Positions 27,044 through 34,314 of a stretch of 64,000 bases of DNA are shown here, one piece after another; positions within the stretch are counted from its first letter, which is position 1; each line of letters starts with the position of its first letter. The translations under genes were made by a program, and so were the position numbers. The notes below the pieces were generated by a model. The model worked only from the letters and a program-made list of their open reading frames with translations, made no database searches and was not told the DNA's origin. The DNA comes from an uncultured Prevotellaceae bacterium. Lineage in GTDB: Bacteria; Bacteroidota; Bacteroidia; Bacteroidales; Bacteroidaceae. The stretch is from assembly GCA_900318685.1 (NCBI GenBank), contig ONLL01000018.1, positions 18,206-82,205 of the forward strand, in the 5' to 3' direction.

Positions 27044-27583
27044 ATGGACTGCGACCGCATCAGCCAGGTGATGCAGCCCGTCTTCCTCGATATGGAGAGT
27101 GAGCCCGTCCAGAAGCTTTGTGCCAAGCTGAGGGAGATCAGCCTCACCACGGGCTGGGAACCCGACGTCACCAAGAACTACTACATCGAGCACAGCCGCC
27201 ACGACAATTACGTGCCCATACAGTCGGTGCGCAACATCATCCCCTGGATGACGGAGAAGGGCCTGTCAAGAAGCAACCTGCCTGTCAACTACACCCTGTT
27301 CGATCTCATACCCGATATAGGCGATGTCCTGGCTAAGGTCGACCTGACCACCGACGACCTCGAAGAGATGTGCAACGATGCCGGCATCAGCCAGGTGGAC
27401 ATTCTGATGGCATACGCATATCTCATGACTGAAGAGGAGACGGAAGAGGCACCTGCCGCAACGACTACGCTCGAAGAGCGTGTGGAGGCTCCGCTCTTCC
27501 TGTTGCGCAGCTACGAGCAGACGCTGGCCAACTGGTTCAAGCTCGCCGGTTACGACGTCAACTACGAACTGTGGGGTATGTAA
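27044..27583 (+). CDS. Conserved-looking hypothetical protein, acidic, two-part
   Basis: A 179-residue soluble protein that I do not recognise. Residues 1-110 hold an acidic N-terminus (MDCDRISQVMQPVFLDME), YYIEHSRHDNYVPIQSVRNIIPWMTEKG and an LTTDDLEEMCNDAGISQVDILMAYAYL helical block; the C-terminus ends in YDVNYELWGM. No signal peptide or membrane segment. The frame is open upstream to 26936, but the ATG at 27044 follows a TACTTTTG box (27014-27021) and gives a plausible start. Stands alone between a divergent regulator gene and the repeat region. Codon use is like its neighbours, so I take it as real. Confidence 0.7.
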   Translation: MDCDRISQVMQPVFLDMESEPVQKLCAKLREISLTTGWEPDVTKNYYIEHSRHDNYVPIQSVRNIIPWMTEKGLSRSNLPVNYTLFDLIPDIGDVLAKVDLTTDDLEEMCNDAGISQVDILMAYAYLMTEEETEEAPAATTTLEERVEAPLFLLRSYEQTLANWFKLAGYDVNYELWGM

Positions 27584-27679
27584 TGTCTCACGGAAAAACA
27601 TTTTTTTGCGAGACCTAACATTACAAAATTACAACCTGTTAGTTTACAATAAGTTAAATACGCAAAACAAGCATTTCAC

Positions 27680-27823
27680 ACCTAACTAAGAGGTAACTAA
27701 GACCTAACATAGACCTAACATCACATCTAACATCGAAGTAAGGAAGTAGCCCCATTCATGTTAGGTCTATGTTAGGTCTTAGTTACCTCTTAGTTAGGTC
27801 TTAGTTACCTCTTAGTTACCTCT
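27680..27823. repeat. Two facing arrays of an 11-bp repeat forming a perfect 42-bp inverted repeat
   Basis: Left arm 27680-27721 and right arm 27758-27799 are perfect reverse complements over 42 bp, with a 36-nt loop. The right side is six units of WWGTTASSTCT: ATGTTAGGTCT twice, then TAGTTACCTCT, TAGTTAGGTCT, TAGTTACCTCT, TAGTTACCTCT (27758-27823). The left arm has the complement units AGACCTAACAT twice, AGAGGTAACTA, and a partial one. Single outer copies lie at 27611-27621 and 27879-27889 in mirrored orientation. Confidence 0.97.
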
Positions 27824-27973
27824 TGAAGGCCATTAAAAACGCATAAATCACTTATATATAGACACTTATAAAAACGCAATGTTAGGTCTTAAGAAAAAAG
27901 GACTAAACTTAAAAATTTTCGTCATTTAAGAAACGACAACCTAGATGGTCAAAAGCGACAAGCAAGAGGCCGA

Positions 27974-28042
27974 GGAGCGTTACGCTCCCACGCTGGGAAT
28001 GTTACGCTCCCAGCATGGGAATGACTCGCTCCCAGCATGGGA
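27974..28042. repeat. Three short palindromes at 22-bp spacing plus a GGAGCG hairpin
   Basis: TCCCA-N3-TGGGA occurs at 27986-27998, 28008-28020 and 28030-28042, exactly 22 bp apart, joined by AATGTTACGC / AATGACTCGC-like linkers. The first is preceded by GGAGCG-TTA-CGCTCC (27974-27988). From memory, similar units are found between genes in other Bacteroidales. Confidence 0.92.
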
Positions 28043-28139
28043 ACAGACTGCCCGTCAGTTTCTTTGGAGTACCAGAACACCAAGCAGCGGAGGCAAACGC
28101 GTGCGGTTTGTCGATTACGAACGCTTTTATGGAACATTG

Positions 28140-28171
28140 TTTGGCTGCTGACTGATTTTGTTGTACCTTTG
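28140..28171 (+). promoter_or_regulatory. Promoter of the ECF sigma operon
   Basis: TTTG (28140-28143), 20-bp spacer, TACCTTTG (28164-28171): full match to the Bacteroidetes housekeeping promoter, so the operon has a vegetative promoter; no separate ECF-type site was recognised. Leader of about 90 nt to the ATG at 28262. Confidence 0.85.
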
Positions 28172-28261
28172 TATCGGCAAAGACAACTTTTTGGGGGCTG
28201 ACTCAGAAAAAAATGCGGAAAAGAAGTCACAAAATGAAAGTCTTTGCGTATAGAGAGTAGA

Positions 28262-28732
28262 ATGACGCAAGAAGAATACAAGGAAGAGGCTCGACGGCTG
28301 CGCCCACAAATGATGAATGTGGCCAGGCGCTACCTAGCCGACGACGATGCCGAAGACACCGTGCAGGACGCTCTGCTGCGTCTGTGGCAGATGGTGGACA
28401 AGCTGCGCATGCCCCTCGACGGGCTGGCCTCTGTCCTCGTACGCAACCTCTGCGTTGACAAGGAGAGGCGACGGCATCGGACACTAGCCCTGACAGAAGC
28501 CGGCGACAATGAGGACAACGGGCGGGACGAGCGTATCGAGCGCATGATGGGCATCATCGAGAGCCTGCCCTCGCTACAGCAGACCATCCTCCGCCTTCGC
28601 CACATGGAAGGAATGGAAATGAAAGATATCGCGGAAATCATCGGAAGCAGCGAGGTGGCCCTGCGCAAGGCACTGAGCCGAGCCCGACAAGCCGTAAGAC
28701 AACAATACATGAAGCAATATGATGAACAATGA
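28262..28732 (+). CDS. ECF RNA polymerase sigma factor
   Basis: A 156-residue sigma-70 family protein. Region 2 (residues about 10-80: ARRYLADDDAEDTVQDALLRLWQ) and region 4 (about 95-150: IESLPSLQQTILRLRHMEGMEMKDIAEIIGSSEVALRKALSRARQAVR). It should direct RNA polymerase to a special promoter set. The start MTQEEYK at 28262 is preferred to the one 6 codons upstream. It overlaps the next gene by 14 bp, the usual layout for a sigma factor and its partner membrane protein. Region-2 tail after LVRNLCVDKERRR is short, as in Bacteroidetes ECFs. Confidence 0.93.
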   Translation: MTQEEYKEEARRLRPQMMNVARRYLADDDAEDTVQDALLRLWQMVDKLRMPLDGLASVLVRNLCVDKERRRHRTLALTEAGDNEDNGRDERIERMMGIIESLPSLQQTILRLRHMEGMEMKDIAEIIGSSEVALRKALSRARQAVRQQYMKQYDEQ

Positions 28733-29162
28733 ACTGAAAATACGCACGCTGGTGGAACGCTTCTTCGATGGAGAGACGACACTCGGGGAGGAACACGAGC
28801 TCTACAATTACTTCAGCCAGGAGCCTGCTGCCCTGCCCGAGGACCTGCGCCCTCTTCGCGAGATGTTCCTCGGCTTCGATGCTGTTCAGTCTGTTACTGT
28901 TGTACAGCAACAAACAGGGCAAAGGGAGCGACGCTGGACTACCTGGGCTGCCGCTGCAGTCGCTGCCCTGCTGATAGGAGGGGCTGCCACCCTTTCCATT
29001 CTCAAGGCCCAGGCTGACGAGGAGTATGTGGCCTATATCTACGGCGAGCGGGTGACCGACCGTGAGGTTGTCCTCTCCGAGATGCACAAGACGATGGCAG
29101 CCATCAGCAATGACGGGAGTGACATCGTGGAAGAGCAGTTGAAATCAATGTTTGCCAACTAA
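28719..29162 (+). CDS. Single-pass membrane protein, probable anti-sigma-like partner
   Basis: A 147-residue protein: cytoplasmic helical N-terminus (MNNELKIRTLVERFFDGETTLGEEHELYNYF, about 75 residues), one membrane helix (WTTWAAAAVAALLIGGAATLS, about 70-92), and a short periplasmic C-terminus. The ERFFDGETTLGEEHELYNYF stretch is the pattern of the small N-terminal domain of many Bacteroidetes anti-sigma-like proteins, but it lacks a zinc-binding HxxxCxxC. Start codon inside the sigma gene (overlap 14 bp) suggests coupled synthesis. Function as anti-sigma is inferred from layout, not shown. Confidence 0.8.
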   Translation: MMNNELKIRTLVERFFDGETTLGEEHELYNYFSQEPAALPEDLRPLREMFLGFDAVQSVTVVQQQTGQRERRWTTWAAAAVAALLIGGAATLSILKAQADEEYVAYIYGERVTDREVVLSEMHKTMAAISNDGSDIVEEQLKSMFAN

Positions 29163-29170
29163 AATAAGAA

Positions 29171-29629
29171 ATGTATATGAGAAAGACAATCATCATGTTC
29201 CTGATGCTCGTGGCCTGCCTCTCGGCATCGGCCCAGACGGGGCTGAAGATCAACGAGCTCTTCGAGGGACGCATCATTCCGCAGGAGCGAATGATGGAGA
29301 CCCGTGTAAGGGGAAAGTCGATAGCTAAGTATCAGCTCACCTACTACCGCAGCCTGCGCCTCAACGTCACGAACAAGGAAGCCGGACAGCTGCGCCAACT
29401 GCTGGGACAGGATACCGAGCGGAGCATCGACTGGCGCACCAGCCGCAAGAATCCCCACAGCTGGGACACCTGGACCTGCAAGATGCAGATGCCGTCGGCT
29501 GGCAACAAGAACCGCTTCCTGTGCTATCAGGAGGAGTGGAACAAAGAGCACGAGCAATGCAAGCTGACCGTCATCTATATGGAAGGCACCGTCGGCAGTC
29601 TGGAAGAACTGGAAGAACTTCTCAAGTAG
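29171..29629 (+). CDS. Small secreted protein, unknown function, in the ECF operon
   Basis: A 152-residue protein with a signal peptide (KTIIMFLMLVACLSASAQ). The mature part (TGLKINELFEGRIIPQERMMETRVRGKSIAKY, LTYYRSLRLN, WTCKMQMPSAGNKNRFLCYQE) is basic and looks like a single alpha/beta domain; two Cys residues could make a disulphide. I do not recognise a named family with certainty. It is the third gene of the sigma operon, 8 bp after its predecessor. Right after its TAG stop come heptamer repeats. Alternative start at 29177. Confidence 0.8.
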   Translation: MYMRKTIIMFLMLVACLSASAQTGLKINELFEGRIIPQERMMETRVRGKSIAKYQLTYYRSLRLNVTNKEAGQLRQLLGQDTERSIDWRTSRKNPHSWDTWTCKMQMPSAGNKNRFLCYQEEWNKEHEQCKLTVIYMEGTVGSLEELEELLK

Positions 29630-29665
29630 AGTTAGGAGTTTGGAGTTAGGAGTTAGGAGTTAAGA
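29627..29665 (+). repeat. AGTTAGG heptamer array directly after a stop codon
   Basis: The TAG stop at 29627-29629 is followed at once by AGTTAGG, AGTTTGG, AGTTAGG, AGTTAGG, AGTTAAG: five 7-bp units in the sense strand, the same placement as the GRTTTGA arrays. It lies between the third and fourth genes of the ECF operon. Confidence 0.85.
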
Positions 29666-29682
29666 ACAAAACCATTATAGTC

Positions 29683-30576
29683 ATGAACCGAATCATTTAT
29701 TTGTCATTTATCATTTGGCATTTGTCATTTGGCAGCGCAGCTGCTCAAAACGACACCCTCGTCATCAACAACCCCAGGAAGGTGACCATCATCAGCAGCG
29801 ACTCGCTGCAGCGCGTCATCGTCAACGGCAAGCAAGGCGACGACGACTTCACCTACCAGAACACCATCCGTCTGGTCGATGCCAACTACGAGAGCAACAC
29901 CAGCATCAGCCGCGACCATTGGGAGCTCATACCCTCGGTAAAGGTAGGAAAGAGCGGCAGCCAAAACGAGGATGGCATCCACTATCCCCACTATAACAAT
30001 GAGATATCTGCTCATCTGGGAGTGGGCTTCACTTGCCCCACACATGTCGACAGCCGGGTAGACTTCTCGACGTTCAAGTCGTGGGAGATCTTCGCTACTG
30101 TCATGCAGTGGGATCACTTCCTCGACCGCAAAGACCGCAACATGATCTCACTGGGCCTCGGCATCGACTGGCGCAACTACCGCATGACCGACGACATGCA
30201 CTTCACCAAGGGGCCTGATGGCAACGTCACCGTAGAGAAGATGCCGCTGGAGTTCGAGCCGAAGTTCTCTCGTATCAAAGTATTCTCTCTCACGGCAACA
30301 CTCCGCTACGAACACGACTTCGGCGACGGCTTTGCCATCGGCTTCGGCCCCATATTCAACTATAACGCCTACGCCTCGATTAAGACACGTTACAAGCTGC
30401 TGGGCGACAAGCTTCAGCACAATGAGAAGAAGATACGCCAGCGCCCATTCACCATCGACTGGATGCTCAACATGCGCATCGCCGGCTTCCCCTTCTACGT
30501 GAAATACTCGAACGACGACGTGCTCAAGGATGGTGGCGTGAAATTCCGCTCACTCTCCTTCGGACTCTACCTCTAA
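29683..30576 (+). CDS. Outer-membrane beta-barrel protein, paralogue of the barrel at 3019-3795
   Basis: A 297-residue protein with a signal peptide encoded by heptamer repeats (YLSFIIWHLSFGSAAAQ), a linker that starts VINNPRKVTIISSDSLQRVIVNG, and a barrel domain ending SLSFGLYL. It shares SWEI, LGLGIDWRNY, QRPFTID and KF-SL-FG-YL with the 258-residue protein at 3019. It is the last gene of the ECF sigma operon, so the sigma factor or its partner may monitor this envelope protein. A strong hairpin terminator follows. Exact role unknown. Confidence 0.83.
   Translation: MNRIIYLSFIIWHLSFGSAAAQNDTLVINNPRKVTIISSDSLQRVIVNGKQGDDDFTYQNTIRLVDANYESNTSISRDHWELIPSVKVGKSGSQNEDGIHYPHYNNEISAHLGVGFTCPTHVDSRVDFSTFKSWEIFATVMQWDHFLDRKDRNMISLGLGIDWRNYRMTDDMHFTKGPDGNVTVEKMPLEFEPKFSRIKVFSLTATLRYEHDFGDGFAIGFGPIFNYNAYASIKTRYKLLGDKLQHNEKKIRQRPFTIDWMLNMRIAGFPFYVKYSNDDVLKDGGVKFRSLSFGLYL
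29699..29733 (+). repeat. ATTTGKC heptamer array inside a signal-peptide coding region
   Basis: ATTTGTC, ATTTATC, ATTTGGC, ATTTGTC, ATTTGGC: five contiguous 7-bp units in the gene starting at 29683. Because three heptamers equal seven codons, the encoded peptide has a 7-residue rhythm (LSF...LSF). Confidence 0.92.
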
Positions 30577-30594
30577 GCCTGCAAAGAGAATGTT

Positions 30595-33096
30595 TCACCG
30601 CTTGCTGCGCACGATCATCGTGCGCAGTTTTGCGTTGTACTTGTCAGCTTGAAGAAGCTGCTCGATGGTGAGATGCATGCGCCACTGCCAGCGGTTGCCT
30701 GGATCACCCGGAATGTTGATGCGCTCGTCGCGGAGCTGGCGGGAACGCAGCTCATGATCCATAGCGAGCCAGTCCTGCAGCTGCAGGATGCAAAGCATAG
30801 AGGGCGAGTAGACGTGCCGGGCGATGATCTCTTCAGCCAGATGGGCGGGCAGCTGCTCAGGCGCACGTCCCTGCTTCTGGAGCATCGTGGCAAAGTAGCG
30901 CTGGGCCCGCTCGGGGTTCTCCTGCCACCAGAGGCGAAGGGGAGCCATATCGTGAGTGGAGATGGTGCTGACGCTGCGCACGGGGTTGCCGTCGAGATGG
31001 CTGAACTCCTCGCCGGCCTGCTTGGGCATCTGCTGAATCTCGAGGGTGAGGATGCGCAGGCTGTCGAGCACAGGCGCTACGCAGGAAGGCAGCAGGCCGA
31101 GGTCCTCAGCGCAGAGGAGCATAGAGGTGGAGCGCTGCAGGCGTGAGAGCCGGTTATAGCCCGTCGTCCCCCAGAAGACATTGTGACGCTGGTAGAAGTA
31201 ATTATTGTAGATGCGCATATAAGCATCCTTCTCGTCGGAGGAGAGTGATTCGTAGACGGGCTCCTGCCAGGCCTGGATGCGGGGGTGATACATCTCGGGC
31301 TGATGCGGGTCCTCAAGGAAGAGAACATTGCTCACCAGCCGATAGAGAGCATCACGAATCCAGAGGCTGTTCTCATCGCCGCGTCCGTCGAAGCACGCCT
31401 GTATGCGCCGCTGTGTGGACACCTCGTCACGCAGGTCGTAGAGGCCATAGGCCCGCTTCACCAGATAGGTGTCGCGCACGTACTGGGCATGAATGCCAAA
31501 AAGGCGATCGACAACGCGGTCGTTGATGAAAGGACGCGTGAGGAAGTCGCGACGGAAGGGCAGCCCGTAGTATTCTATCTCGCCAGCTGTGAGAGGCAGG
31601 GCGGGCGAGAAATGTCCCATCGTGGCGAAGAGCTGCTCCTCGGGTATCTCCCAGATGCGGAAGAAGCCCAGCACATGATCGATGCGAAGGGCGTCGAAAT
31701 ACTGCTCCATCCACTTCAGACGACGCTCAAGCCAAGGTGCAAGTGCCTCGTCGTTCCAGTTATAAGTGGGGAATCCCCAGTTCTGTCCCTGCCGACAGCT
31801 GCTGTCGGGCGGTGTTCCTGCCTGACTGTCGAGATTGAAGCATGAAGGATGCTCGGCTACATCACGGCTGTCGCGACTGACACCAATGGGCAAGTCGCCC
31901 ATGAGGATGACTCCCTTGGAGCGAGCATAGTCAGCGGCTCGCTTCAACTGCAGATGGAGCTGCTCCTGCACGAAGTCGTCGAACGGGACTTGCTGGTGGT
32001 TTTCCTGATAGAAAGCCTCGAGATAGTCCATCTTGACGCGGTCGACGGCCTCATAGTCGCTATAAGGCAGGGAATTGAGTTCTCGCTGCTGCCTGCGGAA
32101 GGCAGTCATGCGCTGTTTGTTCTTCAGGGGGCCTAGCTGGTTGAGGTCGATATAGTGCGGATGCAAGCGGAAGGCTGAAGTGATGTTGTAGGGGTCGGAG
32201 TCGCCCCACTGGTGACTATTGGTGGTGTCGTTGACAGGCAACAGCTGAATGACCTTGATGCCTACAGCCACAGCCCAGTCGACGAAGCGGCAGAGATCGC
32301 CAAAGTCCCCTACCCCACACGACTGCTCGCTGCGCAGCGCGAAGACGGGAATGCTGACGCCAGCTGCCCTCCAAGGCTGCTCGGCCAAGTGCAGCGAATC
32401 GCCCCCGACCACATGCACCTCGCCGTCGGCAATAGTTCCCTCCACCTGTCGGTTGTCGCCCTCTTCCCATTGCAGCAGCTGGTGTGTCTGTCCGTCGACG
32501 ACCACAAACTTAAACTCAAGAGGCAACTGAAGGGCATCGGCATTCAGGGTGAGCATCCATTCATGATGGGCTGCATGCTGCATCACCTGATAACGGGCTG
32601 GACTCCAAGAACCGAGCACGGGATGGCTGCCGATGATGGCCACCTCCTGACCGGCCTGCAGCTGTGGGGCTGCGACACGAAAAAGCAACGTCTTCCGGAA
32701 GAGCGGCAACGGGTTGTCAATCTGACTGTCGTCACGATGGGTGGTCACCCCATAGGCCGCAGTATAGAGATGTGCCGCCAGAGGCAGATCACGCCACTGG
32801 TCGTTGAGCACATAGGTCTTGGAAGGGTCGAAGGCGAAAGTACGAGGCACCTGCGACCACTCGCGACGCAGTTCCTCGCCGTCGCCATCAGCAACGATAT
32901 AAATGTAGGAGAACGACGTGATGGGAGTGCGGCGTGACTCGACCACTGATGTCTCTGCCTGCCAGCATTCGCCATCCTGTGTGAGTAGCGGCACGCGCGA
33001 AGAACGCTCGCTGCCGTCAAGATATCGGTAACTCAGAACAGCCATCAGCTGCTGTCCCCACTCAGTGCGATAGTGTATGGAGAAACGGAGTTTCAT
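30595..33096 (-). CDS. malQ: 4-alpha-glucanotransferase (amylomaltase), GH77 with N-terminal CBM20-like modules
   Basis: An 833-residue protein. Residues 1-120 and 130-240 are two starch-binding-like modules (MKLRFSIHYRTEWGQQL; VAIIGSHPVLGSWSPARYQVM). The GH77 barrel follows: FALRSEQSCGVGDFGDLCRFVDWA, INSHQWGDSDPYNITSAF-like block, DALRIDHVLGFFRIWEIP with the nucleophile Asp, and LLCAEDLGLLPSCV with the acid/base Glu. It transfers alpha-1,4-glucan segments, used in glycogen or maltodextrin metabolism in the cytoplasm. The modules and size are those of the Bacteroidetes and plant DPE2-like group. Start chosen at MKLRFSI (33096); 5 codons upstream is a Lys-rich shadow. Confidence 0.92.
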   Translation of the reverse strand: MKLRFSIHYRTEWGQQLMAVLSYRYLDGSERSSRVPLLTQDGECWQAETSVVESRRTPITSFSYIYIVADGDGEELRREWSQVPRTFAFDPSKTYVLNDQWRDLPLAAHLYTAAYGVTTHRDDSQIDNPLPLFRKTLLFRVAAPQLQAGQEVAIIGSHPVLGSWSPARYQVMQHAAHHEWMLTLNADALQLPLEFKFVVVDGQTHQLLQWEEGDNRQVEGTIADGEVHVVGGDSLHLAEQPWRAAGVSIPVFALRSEQSCGVGDFGDLCRFVDWAVAVGIKVIQLLPVNDTTNSHQWGDSDPYNITSAFRLHPHYIDLNQLGPLKNKQRMTAFRRQQRELNSLPYSDYEAVDRVKMDYLEAFYQENHQQVPFDDFVQEQLHLQLKRAADYARSKGVILMGDLPIGVSRDSRDVAEHPSCFNLDSQAGTPPDSSCRQGQNWGFPTYNWNDEALAPWLERRLKWMEQYFDALRIDHVLGFFRIWEIPEEQLFATMGHFSPALPLTAGEIEYYGLPFRRDFLTRPFINDRVVDRLFGIHAQYVRDTYLVKRAYGLYDLRDEVSTQRRIQACFDGRGDENSLWIRDALYRLVSNVLFLEDPHQPEMYHPRIQAWQEPVYESLSSDEKDAYMRIYNNYFYQRHNVFWGTTGYNRLSRLQRSTSMLLCAEDLGLLPSCVAPVLDSLRILTLEIQQMPKQAGEEFSHLDGNPVRSVSTISTHDMAPLRLWWQENPERAQRYFATMLQKQGRAPEQLPAHLAEEIIARHVYSPSMLCILQLQDWLAMDHELRSRQLRDERINIPGDPGNRWQWRMHLTIEQLLQADKYNAKLRTMIVRSKR
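30605..30631 (+). terminator. Terminator of the ECF sigma operon, inside the 3' end of malQ
   Basis: Perfect 10-bp stem CTGCGCACGA (30605-30614) with 30618-30627, 3-nt loop, followed by TTTT. On the minus strand these bases encode LRTMIVR near the C-terminus of MalQ. Confidence 0.8.
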
Positions 33097-33119
33097 AGCG
33101 CTTTTAGTTTTTTTATGCG

Positions 33120-33157
33120 CAAAGATAGCCATTTTTCCGCAAAAATCACTAACTTTG
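33120..33157. promoter_or_regulatory. Divergent -7 boxes between malQ and mltG
   Basis: TATCTTTG on the minus strand (33120-33127, for malQ) and TAACTTTG on the plus strand (33150-33157, for mltG). Good -33 TTTG partners at 19-20 bp were not found. Confidence 0.55.
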
Positions 33158-33174
33158 CACCGTTTTTTTAAACT

Positions 33175-34218
33175 ATGAGCATGAAATCATTGAAAAAGAA
33201 GCATTATATCCTTGCTGTCCTCGCCCTGTTGTTGATTGTGGGAGCAGCTTGGGCGTTCATCATCTACCGACAATTCTGTGCTCCGATGCTGACCGGCACG
33301 GCTACACATTATTTATATATAGACACTGACGACACAGCCGACTCTGTCTACAGCAAGCTCTCAGGCGCATGCAGCGAACAGGGCATGAAGGGACTGAAGC
33401 GACTGGCCTCGTACAACGACTACGGGCAGCACCTGCGCACAGGCCGCTATGCCATCGAGCCAGGACAGCAGGCCCTCGACGTATTCCGCATGCTGCGCAA
33501 CGGCCAGCAGACTCCCGTGATGCTCACCGTGCCAGAAGTGCGCACAATGGACCGTATGGCTGCCAAGCTCAGCGCCAAACTGATGCTCGACAGCGCGTCG
33601 CTTGCCTCAGCGCTCTGCAGCCAGGACTACTGCCAGCAGTTGGGCTACGACACAGCAACGATCGCCTGTCTCTTCGTGCCGAACACCTACGAAGTGTATT
33701 GGAACGTGAGTCTCGACGGACTGATGCAACGCATGAAGCGCGAGCATGACGCCTACTGGAACGCCGACCGAAAGCAAAAGGCTGCTGCTCAAGGCCTGAC
33801 TCCCAACGAGGTGGCGACGCTGGCCAGCATCATCGATGAGGAGACGGCCAACAATGCTGAGAAGCCCATGATAGCCGGTATGTACCTCAACCGACTGAAG
33901 CGCGGCATGCTGCTACAGGCCGACCCCACGGTGAAATATGCCCTGAAGGACTTCACACTGCAGCGCATACTAAACCGCCACCTCGAAGTGGAAAGTCCCT
34001 ACAACACTTACAAGTATGCAGGACTGATGCCCGGCCCCATCCGTGTGCCGTCAGTACAGGCGATTGAAGCAGTACTCAATCCTGCCCAGCACGACTATCT
34101 CTACATGTGTGCCAAAGAGGACTTCTCAGGCACCCACAACTTTGCCCGCACCCTATCCGAACATATGCAGAATGCCCGCCGTTACCAGCAGGCACTCAAC
34201 AAGTTGGGCATCAAATGA
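33175..34218 (+). CDS. mltG: Endolytic peptidoglycan transglycosylase MltG (YceG-like)
   Basis: A 347-residue inner-membrane protein: short basic N-terminus, one TM helix (YILAVLALLLIVGAAWAFII), a LysM-like middle, and the catalytic block IDEETANNAEKPMIAGMYLNRLKRGM, LQADPTVKYAL, then YNTYKYAGLMPGPI. The Glu in ASIIDEET is the catalytic acid. It cuts nascent glycan strands and sets their length. Gene ends 19 bp before a long heptamer array that belongs to the convergent asparaginase. Confidence 0.93.
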   Translation: MSMKSLKKKHYILAVLALLLIVGAAWAFIIYRQFCAPMLTGTATHYLYIDTDDTADSVYSKLSGACSEQGMKGLKRLASYNDYGQHLRTGRYAIEPGQQALDVFRMLRNGQQTPVMLTVPEVRTMDRMAAKLSAKLMLDSASLASALCSQDYCQQLGYDTATIACLFVPNTYEVYWNVSLDGLMQRMKREHDAYWNADRKQKAAAQGLTPNEVATLASIIDEETANNAEKPMIAGMYLNRLKRGMLLQADPTVKYALKDFTLQRILNRHLEVESPYNTYKYAGLMPGPIRVPSVQAIEAVLNPAQHDYLYMCAKEDFSGTHNFARTLSEHMQNARRYQQALNKLGIK

Positions 34219-34237
34219 CGGTATAGAGTCGTGACCC

Positions 34238-34314
34238 CTCAAACCTCAAATCTCAAATCTCAAATCTCAAACCTCAAATCTCAAACCTCAAATCTCAAAC
34301 CTCAAACCTCAAAT
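34238..34314 (-). repeat. Eleven-unit heptanucleotide array directly 3' of the asparaginase gene
   Basis: Exactly 77 bp made of eleven CTCAAAY units on the + strand (sense RTTTGAG). It begins next to the asparaginase stop codon TAG (34315-34317) and ends 19 bp from the mltG stop. Confidence 0.95.

Larger units (their letters stand above)
27584..28261. other. 680-bp gene-free region built of ordered repeats
   Basis: Between the unknown gene and the ECF sigma factor. From left to right: a hairpin (GTCTC ... GAGAC with an A-run/T-run inside) just after the stop codon; a single AGACCTAACAT (27611-27621); facing 11-bp arrays making a 42-bp inverted repeat (27680-27823); an AT-rich spacer; a single ATGTTAGGTCT (27879-27889); a GGAGCG/CGCTCC hairpin (27974-27988); three palindromes at 22-bp spacing (27986-28042); then the sigma-operon promoter (28140-28171). 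A 68-codon open frame (27945-28151) runs through palindromes and promoter and is not taken as a gene. Confidence 0.85.

Noticed and set aside
27680-27823. CRISPR array
   Set aside because: The units are only 11 bp with no spacers and are arranged head-to-head; no cas gene is present.
27945-28151. A 68-codon open frame on the + strand, and a 110-codon one on the - strand
   Set aside because: Both run through the 22-bp palindromes, and the + frame covers the TTTG and stops just before the -7 box of the sigma promoter; composition is set by the repeats, and no start site or domain is seen.
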